A stretch of 64,000 bases of DNA from positions 6,696,001-6,760,000 of the forward strand of contig CM121342.1 of assembly GCA_051530055.1 (NCBI GenBank), given 5' to 3'. Below the pieces are notes generated by a model, which was given only the letters and a program-made list of their open reading frames with translations, was not told the origin of the DNA and made no database searches. Source of the stretch: Neoechinorhynchus agilis (Eukaryota; Acanthocephala). Positions 9,668 through 20,005 of the stretch are shown in pieces; positions within the stretch are counted from its first letter, which is position 1, and each line of letters starts with the position of its first letter. The position numbers and the translations under genes were made by a program.

Positions 9668-12600
9668 ATGGTTACTAATTATGAAGTTATTGAAAATACC
9701 GAAATGCCAATGGCACCACCGACGGTCGCTCTTGGCTGTGATTGTTCCAATCCAAGATGCCTGAAAAAGATATGCTTACAGATACGTTCGTCCTACTCAT
9801 CTGAGTGCTGTGATGTATTTCAATGTTGTTCAAGTACAATGAGAGCCGATGAATGTGAATGTAGTTGCCATCTCCTTTGCGATCGTCCATTCTGCGTATC
9901 GAGCATTCGACGAAGTTCATCGTTTGATAGAGATCGCTTAGTGAACGATGAATGGAAAAATGGGTTGAGAGCTTACTTAGATGTGCCACGAAGAGATTCA
10001 CCTAAAAGAAGTCCAATCAAGACCAATGAAAAAAGTAAAGAACTGCCGAAATCTTTGACTGAAAAGCATGATGACACACCGAGCATTTCTCCTGGCGATG
10101 AAGATAAACGATCCTTTGACTCCCTTAATAGTCAAGAATTTGATGAGGTTTGAGGATCCTATTGAATTTTTGTCCGGAATTGCAAAATCAAATTGTAGTT
10201 CTTGCGCTATGTAAAAAACCAATATATTTTAATTTCTAATTTATATTTATTAGACTAATAATGGTGCCCATTTAAAGGAATCTTCTTCAAAAAATGAAAG
10301 GAGAACTAAACGAGAAGACAAACCCAGTTTAGATGAGGTTTTTCAATGTTTTAACCCTTTGTTTTAAATGATCTTTATAGAGAAGTCCTCTGTCGGATGA
10401 AAATTATTCATACGAATCCGATAATCAATCGCTGTTAGATTCTCCACAAAAAGAAGAAAGCTATCTTGGGGTGAATTTTTTTCATTGCTACCATCGATTT
10501 TAAAATTTTAAAGGTGCTCTCGTCCGATGATAATCCGTCAATGAACAGTTTGTCAAGCGATGGAAGCTCCGTACCTAGTCAGGCGGATGTAAGTCAATAA
10601 ATTTGCAAAATAAACGAATTTAACTCTTATCTGCACCTAAACTACCGGCAAATAATTTTTATTCGCATTATAATGTCAAAAATGAAGTGCCGGTGTTCGG
10701 ATTCAAGACGATATGTTTTGAAACCATTTAATTTTTGTACTTTTTAATATTAAATACTCATGTAAGAGTAAAAATTGAACTGATCAAATCATTAGTATTT
10801 TTTGATCTGTTTAGTTTTGATTCTAAAATATTCTACGATGAAATCTCAAGCCTAAAATACTTCATATAGACTCTTTCAATGGATTTTTCTCCTGCTGATT
10901 CGGATGCGGACCAGTCAAATGTGAGTTAAATATTTTCGATTGCTATTTTAATAGTTTTTCATATGAATTAGCTATCGTCTAGCGAAGATGATGGTTCGCC
11001 GACAAGTACGACAAGCGATAATGTTTCTGATGAAAGTTTGATTTCATCAGATGATCCATCGTATTTGAGTGAAAATTCGCTTAATCCGTCAGTGGTAAGA
11101 GCTCTTATAAATTAAATAATTCTATAATTCATTTTAAAGGAAGGTCAACTTTCCCCAGTTAGATCACTTGAATCAACAGAATTAAATGTTAGTAAATTCT
11201 AAGAATAAAGTCATTTATAAAATTTGTCTTTGACAGAAATTATCTGACCAATCAGGAAAGAGATCACAAGAGTCACGACCGGCTCTACGTCGCGTAAGTT
11301 TTGATTTTCGCTATAATTGAGATTAATTCGATCTTAATTTAGAAATATAAAGTATCGTCCAAAACTAAAATTGATGTCAGTGCGTACGATGTGAGTTCTA
11401 GTCGATTATATGCTTAATTATACTGTGCAATTTTTAATAGTATTCTTCTCCCGATCGTCGATCTGTCACACAGAAACGGGCGGATATTAAAAAGCATCTC
11501 GTGAGTTGAAAATAAATCAAACACATTTTCCCATGTTTCATAAAGTTCCGAGTGTCCTCAAAGACCAAACTCAATCTTGATCATTCTGACGTGAGTTTTA
11601 TTGTTTTCTCTTTGATATACTTTATTATCTTTTAATAGTACTTTTCACCAGAAAGTCCAACGACAAAAACACGAAGGCAAGATGATAATCGAACAGAAGT
11701 GAGTTTAGATTTTTTACCCAAAAATTTCTCCATTTCTCACTAGCATTCTGCTCGAAAGCATTCTAATATAAAACCGAAAAGAGATTATCACGATCCGCAT
11801 CATGTGAGTTTTCTTGATTTTCTTCTCAAACGTAGAAAAAATTAAATTTTTTATAAAAAGTATAACATTTCCTCGAAAACTGAAATCAATGTCGATGAAT
11901 CGAATGTAAATTTTGTTCACTTTATTATTTCTTTAACATCTTCACTAGCACTTGCACTCTAAACCTCGACCTGCTAAGCCAAAAGGATTAAACGAAAGAG
12001 AATGGGTACGTTGTCTCATCTTATTATCAGCTTAAAAGTATTTTAAAAGCAGTTCGAATCTTCTCCAATAGCCAAAGACGTCAATCAATCGGACGTAGGG
12101 AGAAATTTGTTAAAAAAATTAGGTTCATCAATATTTTTAGTATTCGCAACCTGAACGTCGATCTACAAAATCACGACGATCAGGCAACGAAGAAAAAGTG
12201 AGTATTTATTATTTCTAGATATTTCCAAATAAGAGAATATTTAAAAATAGTTCGAATCTTCTCCAGGATTTAAAGACGACGACGTCAATCAATCGGACGT
12301 ATGGAAACATTTTCTAATTTTGGTCTTTCATTTTTTTTCAGCATTTTCAACCTGAACGTCGATCTACAAAATCACGACGATCAGGCAACGAAGAAAAAGT
12401 GAGTATTTATTATTTCTAAATATTTCCGAATAAAAGAATATTTAAAAATAGTTCGAATCTTCAAGATTTAAAGACGACGACGTCAATCCATCGGACGTAG
12501 GGAGAAATTTGTTAAAAAAATTAGGTTCATCAATATTTTTAGTATTCGCAACCTGAACGTCGATCTACAAAATCACGAAGATCAGGCAACGAAGAAAAAG

Positions 12601-15178
12601 TGAGTATTTATTATTTCTATACATTCTCGAATAAGAGAATATTTAAAAATAGTTCGAATCTTCTCCAGGATTTAAAGACGACGACGTCAATCAATCGGAC
12701 GTAGGGAGAAATTTGTTAAAAAAATTAGGTTCATCAATATTTTTAGTATTCGCAACCTGAACGTCGATCTACAAAATCACGAAGATCAGGCAACGAAGAA
12801 AAAGTGAGTATTTATTATTTCTATACATTCTCGAATAAGAGAATATTTAAAAATAGTTCGAATCTTCTCCAGGATTTAAAGACGACGACGTCAATCAATC
12901 GGACGTAGGGAGAAATTTGTCAAAAAAATCAGGTTCATCAATATTTTTAGTATTCGCAACCTGAACGTCGATCTACAAAACCACGAAGAACAGGCAACGA
13001 AGAAAAAGTGAGTATTTATTATTTCTATACATTCTCGAATAAGAGAATATTTAAAAATAGTTCGAATCTTCTCCAGGATTTAAAGACGACGACGTCAATC
13101 AATCGGACGTAGGGAGAAATTTGTCAAAAAAATCAGGTTCATCAATATTTTTAGTATTCGCAACCTGAACGTCGATCTACAAAATCACGGCGATCAGGCA
13201 ACGAAGAAAAAGTATTTATTATTTCTAAATATTTCCGAATAAAAGAATATTTAAAAATAGTTCGAATCTTCTCCAAGATTTAAAGACGACGACGTCAATC
13301 AATCGGACGTAGGGAGAAATTTGTTAAAAAAATTAGGTTCATCAATATTTTTAGTATTCGCAACCTGAACGTCGATCTACAAAACCACGAAGAACAGGCA
13401 ACGAAGAAAAAGTGAGTATTTATTATTTCTAGACATTTCCAAATAAGATAATATTTAAAAATAGTTCGAATCTTCTCCAAGATTTAAAGACGACGACGTC
13501 AATCAATCGGACGTAGGGAGAAATTTGTTAAAAAAATCAGGTTCATCAATATTTTTAGTATTCGCAACCTGAACGTCGATCTACAAAACCACGAAGAACA
13601 GGCAACGAAGAAAAAGTGAGTAATTATTTCTAGACATTTCCAAATAAGATAATATTTAAAAATAGTTCGAATCTTCTCCAAGATTTAAAGATGACGACGT
13701 CAATCAATCGGACGTATGGAAACATTTTTTAATTTTTGTCTTTCATTTTTTTCAGCATTTTCAACCTGAACGTCGATCTACAAAATTAGGTAAATCAAAC
13801 GAGGATAAATCTCAGCAGGTAAATCCAATAATTAGCTAAACACTTAATCCACTAAATTTAAATACAGCATAATTTCCCTTTAAATACAAAATCAGACATT
13901 AACCATTCAGAAGTAAGTTTGTCTTTGGTTTAGTGACTACCAAATCTTGCTTAGTCTTTGCCATCTGAAGATGAGTTACTGAGACATAGAAGATCAAATG
14001 TAAGCAAACTAAGATTGAGTTTTTCGAATTTTTTAAATCGAGCCAGACTTCTTTACAGAACCATCACATTTCATCAAACAGTATTATCGACTTCAATGAA
14101 CCCGGGGTACGAAAATTTACGATTAAGAAAAGTTATATTTCTGGATAGTCTCAAGTGTTGGAACGGATTTCGCCAGAAAAGCTGGCTAACAGAACTCAAT
14201 CTCGCCGAGGTGAATTTCGTAATGTCACTTCTAATGCTTCAAATGTAGGTTGATGAAATCTTTCATTTTTCAACTTATCTCTGTCATTTAAGTATTTGAC
14301 AATCAATAAATTGCTTTCAAACGGGTCAAGCGTGAGTTATGATTTTTGATTTTGAACCATGCTTAATTTAAAATAGGTTTCAATGCGAAATTGTATTGAA
14401 TCTTCCGAAAAGGAAATTTATAGCCAAAAGCCTAATGTAAATTTCTTTATTTGAGCAGATTTAATAACTTTACTCTAAACGTAGACATCAATGGCGATGA
14501 TAAAATCGAATATCTTGGCAGACAATGATTCAAAAGTTAGTAGAGATTTTTCAACCGTCCCATAATCGTAAAAAGGATTTAACATCTAACGAGGAAACGC
14601 CGTCTAAAACCGTATTAACAAATTCCAAAAAGAATGTGAGTATTTTTCTTTACGTGAACAAAATATTTAATTTTTATAGCAAAAGAAATCTTCATCCTTC
14701 CATGGCAATTCACTAATGTTTGAAATGCAATCAAATGAGGACTTACGAAAGGTTAGAACTCTATTCGACTTGGATACAATAAACACCGTTCAAGCAGAAA
14801 TCTGAATTGGGCAATCTTCTCCATGAGCCAAAATCGCAATTGAACATCCATGAGATTGTCAGTACATCTAAAGTAAGGTCGAAAAATCATACTCTAATGA
14901 TTATATGTTAAAAATATCAAGGGAAATGATTCTGATATCAACCCACGGGTCAGCCGAAACACCACTGCTAGGTTATTCCATGTAAGTGGATGCATTTTCG
15001 TTCACTGAAGTCGGTAAAATAATATTAGGTGCTTCAATCCAATAATCAACTATATTTTAAGCCGGATTTCAGTCGATTTAACGTGAGTAAGAAGAGCACT
15101 AAGTCGAATTTAATAATAAACATCAATACAATCCACAATACAATAAAATCTCTCAAAAAGTTAATCACTAGTTGGTGA
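9668..15178 (+). CDS. 46-exon micro-exon gene, all introns phase 0, unknown family
   Basis: Exon 1 (9668-10147, 160 aa) is Cys-rich: CDCSNPRCLKKIC, two CC pairs, CECSC. It has no signal peptide. Then follow 45 small exons, nearly all 39-96 bp, all multiples of three, separated by GT-AG introns mostly of 40-55 bp. Early ones: 10254-10337, 10381-10470, 10514-10588, 10870-10920, 10972-11094, 11140-11187, 11237-11293, 11343-11390, 11441-11500, 11546-11590, 11639-11698, 11744-11803, 11861-11905, 11949-12005. The repeat array follows (12053-13818). Late ones: 13868-13912, 13955-13999, 14059-14106, 14149-14244, 14293-14331, 14376-14435, 14485-14535, 14576-14635, 14680-14751, 14795-14872, 14922-14981, 15029-15082, and an 18-bp last exon 15161-15178 ending LITSW. 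The joined frame is about 1,016 aa, disordered, rich in Ser, Asp, Arg and Lys. Long basic exons (often starting Tyr/His) alternate with short acidic ones (often starting Phe/Tyr). Function unknown; a nuclear or cytoplasmic scaffold is only a guess. The last few exons are less certain. Confidence 0.8.
12053..13818 (+). repeat. Tandem exon-pair array, about 204-bp genomic unit
   Basis: Nine units, each one short exon (42-48 bp; FESSPGFKDDDVNQSD type) plus one long exon (57-63 bp; YSQPERRSTKSRRSGNEEK type), with introns. Short exons start at 12053, 12251, 12452, 12653, 12857, 13061, 13261, 13465, 13666. Long exons start at 12141, 12342, 12543, 12747, 12951, 13155, 13355, 13559, 13756. Introns are as similar between units as exons are, so amplification is recent or homogenised. 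Units 2 and 9 use a different intron (GTATGG donor) and a His-start long exon; the others use GTAGGG and a Tyr start. Unit 6 lacks four bases at its second donor, leaving GTATTT. Confidence 0.9.
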
Positions 15179-16108
15179 TGCCCGTAAGATTTTTAATCAT
15201 CGAAATAGAATCGTGAATAAAATCCTACATTGTCATTCGTCAGACATTGAAAAATCGGTCTTAACCATTAAATTTTCTAAATTTCTACCACTAAAAGAGC
15301 CCAGAGGAACCATCGAAGCCTAATTTAGTAGCTTCAGTACTTTCCCAGTGACATTTTAGGATTATTTCCCAGTTTCAATTAAATATTGAATAAACGCTTT
15401 GGCACCATAAAAAATGGCCGGCTAACATTTAATGCCTTGCTGTTCTCTATGGCATCGGTCCCAATTGTTTTGAATACAAAAGATTGTTATTTAATACTTC
15501 AATTAAAACATTGAAATCGATGAATCACAAAGTATACCTTTTTCTCTATAAATTTCGATCTTAAAACTAAAATTATATAGCGGTTTTACTTTATTTCTCG
15601 ATTAAAACCCCTTAATAAGCATCGTAATCTCATTCGTTAGCAATCGCGAACAATATCGCCATTAACTGGTGACGAAATAAAACCCAAGAGAGTTATCATT
15701 GGAGGAAAGATTAAAGCTTTAATATTACATCTATATCGAACTTCGACAATGATAGATTCTGAAACAAGATTAAGAAGCAGCAATTTATCCTGTGACGGTT
15801 ACAATCCGATTGGTGATTTTAAATAAATTTTATTGGATTAATGGGTAATTCATATAATTGATAATCAAGTCTATAAAATTACAAAAGCTGGAAATATCGT
15901 CCGTTTCATATCCACAAATTTCCTTTGCTTTAACAACTTTTTTAATTATCAAGCATTGACCATCATCGATTATTTAATCGCATCGTTGGCAGTTTATTCG
16001 CTTGTCAAATAACTTAACAAAAAAGATGTTCTTGAAAATCGTTCTCTATTCGTAAAGGCGATCTATGATTATTTATTTAACGACTTCGAAATAAGTCATT
16101 CTTTATCC
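15179..16108. other. Intergenic, nothing recognised
   Basis: AT-rich spacer downstream of the micro-exon gene. No open frame of note, no RNA gene and no repeat seen. Confidence 0.5.
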
Positions 16109-16293
16109 GGTAAATAATTTTTTATCAAAGGCTTTTCGAACCTCGTCGGGTTCATCATCAGTTTGTTAATTATCTTAAGCCACATAATTCTTATTCCTTC
16201 TATCAGAATGGTTTATACTTTCAATTGTCACCGAGACGAACATTTTTATCGATTACATTAATAGTAGTTTTGGAGAAAATATAACAGAAGTAC
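16109..16293. repeat. Interspersed repeat, copy 2 (left part)
   Basis: Near-identical to 7960-8144, ending at the same CAGAAGTAC word. The continuation seen in copy 1 (GGTTTGATCGATTA) reappears only at 19652, on the far side of the minisatellite. This copy is therefore split by about 3.36 kb. Confidence 0.75.
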
Positions 16294-16360
16294 AACAACA
16301 CTTTTTATTTATTTTGTTTAAGAAGAGGACCCATGTACCTCTCGGTCCCCGTGATCACTT

Positions 16361-19300
16361 TAGAGTTGATGGCGGATCCGGTGTGGATGGCGGATCCGGA
16401 GTGGATGACCGATCCCGCGTGGATGACGGATCCGGAGTGAATGACGGATCTGGTGTGGATGACGGACCCGGTGTGGATGGACGGATCCGGTGTTGATGGA
16501 CGGATTCGGAGTGGATGACGGATCCAGAGTGGATGACGGATACCGCGTGGATGACGGATCCGGTGTGGATAACGAATCCGGAGTGGATGATGGATCCGGA
16601 GTGAATGACGGATCTGGTGTGGATGACGGATCCGGTGTTGATGGACGGATCCGCAATTGATGACGAATCCAGAGTTGATGACGGATCCGGAGTGGATGAC
16701 GGATCCCGCGTGGATGACGGATCCGGTGTGGATAACGAATCCGGAGTGGATGGACGGATGCGGTGTAAATGGACGGATCCGGTGTGGATGGACGGATGCG
16801 GTGTAAATGGACGGATCCGGTGTGGATGATGGATCCGGTGTGGATGATGGATCCGGTGTGGATGATGAATCCGGTGTGGATGGACGGATCCGGTGTGGAT
16901 GATGGATCCGAAGTGGATGACAGATCCGGTATGGATGGCGGATATGGTGTGGATGGTGGATCCGGAGTTTATGGCGGCTCCACAGTGGATGATGAATCCG
17001 GTGTGGATGGGCGGATCCTTTGTAGAAGACGGATCCGGAGGGGATGATGAATCCGGTGTGGATGGGCGGATCCTTTGTAGAAGACGGATCCGGAGGGGAT
17101 GATGGATCCGGAGTGGATGACGGATGTGGTGTGGATGGATGGATCCGGTGTAAATGACGGACCCGGAAGGGATGATGAATCCGGTGTGGATGGATGGATC
17201 CGGTGTAAATGACGGATCCGGAGGAGATGATGGATCTGGTGTGGATGGATGGATGCGGTGTAAATGGACGGATCCGGTGTTGATGGACGGATCCGGAGTG
17301 GATGACGGATCCGGTGTGGATGACAGATCCGGTGTGGATGGTGGATATGGTGTAGATGGCGGATCTTATGTGGATGATGGATGCGGTGTAAATGAACGGA
17401 CCCGGAGTAGATGACAGATCCGGACTGGATTACGGATCCGGAGTGGATGACGGATCCAGACTGGATGACGGGTCCGGTGTGGATGACGGATGTGGCGTAA
17501 ATGGACGGGTCCGGTATTGATGGACGGATCCGGAGTTGATGACGGGTCCGGAGTGGATGATGATCCGGTGTGGATGGATGGATCCGGTGTAAATGACGGA
17601 TCCGGACTGGATGACGGATCCGGTGTGGATGACGGACCCTGAGTAAATGACGGATATGGTGTGGATGGCGGATATGGTGTGGATGACGAATCTTATGTGG
17701 ATGACGGCTGCGGTGTAAATTTACGGATCCTGTATTGATGGACGGATACAGAGAGGAATGCCGATCCGTAGTGAATGACGGATTTGGTGTGGATAACGGA
17801 TCCGGTGTAGATAACGAATCCGGAGTGGATGGCGGATCCGGAGTTTATGGCGGATCCAGAGTGGATGGTGGATGGTGGATGCAGTGTTGATGACGGATCC
17901 GGTGTGGATGATGGATCCGGAGTAGATGGACGGATCCGGTGTAGATGACGGATCCGGAGTGAATGACGGATATGGTGTGGATGGCGGATCCAGAGTGGAT
18001 GACGCATCCGGAGTGAATGACGGATCCTGCGTTTATGGCGGATCCAGAGTGGATGACGGATCCAGAGATGATGACGCATCCGGAGTGAATGACGGATCCG
18101 GCGTTTATGCCGGATCCAGAGTGGATGACGGATCCGGTGTGGATTATGGATCCGGAGTAGATGGACGGATCCGGTGTAGATGACGGATGCGATGTGGATG
18201 ATGGATCCGGTGTGGATGACGAATGTGGTATGGACGACGGATCCGGAGTGAATGACGGATCCGGCGTTTATAACGGATCCAGAGTGGATGACGGACCCGG
18301 AGTGGATGATGGATATGGTGTGGATGACGAGTGTGGTGTGGATGACGGATCCGGAGTGAATGACGGATCCAGAGTGGATGACGGATCCCGCGTGGATGAC
18401 GGATCCGGTGTGGATAACGAATCCAGAGTTGATGACGGATCTGGAGTGGGTGACGGATCTGGTGTGGATGACGGATCTGGTGTGGATGATGGATCCGGTG
18501 TGGATGATGAATCCGGTGTGGATGGACGGATCCGGTGTGGATGATGGATCCGAAGTGGATGACAGATCCGGTATGGATGGCGGATATGGTGTGGATGGTG
18601 GATCCGGAGTTTATGGCGGCTCCACAGTGGATGATGAATCCGGTGTGGATGGGCGGATCCTTTGTAGAAGACGGATCCGGAGGGGATGATGGATCCGGAG
18701 TGGATGATGAATCCGGTGTGGATGGATGGATCCGGTGTAAATGACGGATCCGGAAGGGATGATGAATCCGGTGTGGATGGATGGATCCGGAGTGAATGAC
18801 GGATCCAGAGTGGATGACGGATCCCGCGTGGATGACGGATCCGGTGTGGATAACGAATCCAGAGTTGATGACGCATCCGAAGTGAGTGACGGATCCGGCG
18901 TTTATGGCGGATCCAGAGTGGATGATGGATGCGGTGTTGATGACGGATCCGGCGTGGATGACAGATGCGGTGTGGATGGCGGATCCAGAGTGGATGATGG
19001 ATATGGTGTGGATGACGAATGTGGTGTTGATGACGGATCGGGAGTGAATGACGGATCTGGTGTTGATGACGGATCTGGAGTTGATGGCAGATCCGGTGTG
19101 GATGGCGGATCCAGAGTGGATGACGGATGCGGACTGGATGGCGGATCCGGACTGGATGACGGATCCGGAGTGAATGACGGATCCGGCGTTTATAGCGGAT
19201 CCAGAGTGGATGACGGACCCGGAGTGGATGATGGATATGGTGTGGATGACGAATGTGGTGTGGATGACGGATCCGGAGTGAATGACGGATCTGGTGTGGA

Positions 19301-19607
19301 TTACGGATCCGGTGTTGATGGACGGATCCGGTGTGAATGACGGATCCAGAGTGGAGGACGGATCCCGCGTGGATGACGGATCCGGTGTGGATGATGGATC
19401 CGGAGTAGATGGACTGATCCGGTGTAGATGACAGATGCGATGTGGATGATGGATCCTATGTGGATGACGAATGTGGTGTGGACGACGGATCCGGAGTGAA
19501 TGACGGATATGGTGTGGATGACAGATCCGGTGTGGATGGCGGATCCAGAGTTGATGGCGGATCCGGACTGGATGACGGATCCGGACTGGATGACGGATCC
19601 GGTGAAT
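16361..19607. repeat. GGATCC-rich 18-bp-type minisatellite
   Basis: About 3.25 kb of variants of GGATCCGGAGTGGATGAC, mostly 18 bp apart with some 17- to 24-bp spacers. Most units carry a BamHI-type GGATCC. Higher-order duplication is clear: 16880-17100 is repeated almost exactly at about 18500-18720, including a rare CCTTTGTAGAAGACGGATCC variant. The unit lacks stop codons in several frames and its length is a multiple of three. Long frames on both strands (up to 492 codons) therefore arise automatically and are not evidence of a gene. GC content is far above the flanks. Confidence 0.95.
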
Positions 19608-20005
19608 AAATAGGTTGTGCAAAAGTGCGCAATTTTAAATAGCTCTAAGGAGGTTTGATCGATTACTCAATTAAAATTACATAACCAAACACTGGATGGT
19701 TGAATCGTCAAACTAATAATTCAGTGCCGTTTTGTTTTAGTGCCATATAATATTACGAAAATTGAACGATCTTTTTCGAGGCTTTCGCTTCGATCTTAAT
19801 TTAATCAATCTTTGATTATCGACGGAGAAAAAAATTTATAGGACGGAAATGCATTCGCCTCTTAATGAACGTTATATATTTTCGTCCTTTACAAATATCG
19901 TGAACCAATCTACACTGATCAAAAGCTAAAGATTTATTTTGCAATTCAAGTACACATTTTAACCAAAAACTCATATTCACTACAAAAATATATACAAAAA
20001 CACTG
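19608..20005. other. Intergenic, end of split repeat
   Basis: Holds the right flank of interspersed repeat copy 2 (GGTTTGATCGATTA at 19652-19665). Otherwise AT-rich spacer before the 3' end of the TIKI gene; nothing else seen. Confidence 0.5.

Noticed and set aside
12053-13818. Regular 204-bp repeats resembling a CRISPR-like or satellite array
   Set aside because: Each unit splits cleanly into two in-frame exons with GT-AG introns that continue the gene on both sides, so it is an exon array.
18144-19622. 492-codon minus-strand frame of His-Pro-Arg-Ile repeats, and plus-strand VDDGSG repeat frames
   Set aside because: They follow automatically from an 18-bp repeat without stop codons. Several frames on both strands are open at once and none has a non-repeat domain or splice context.
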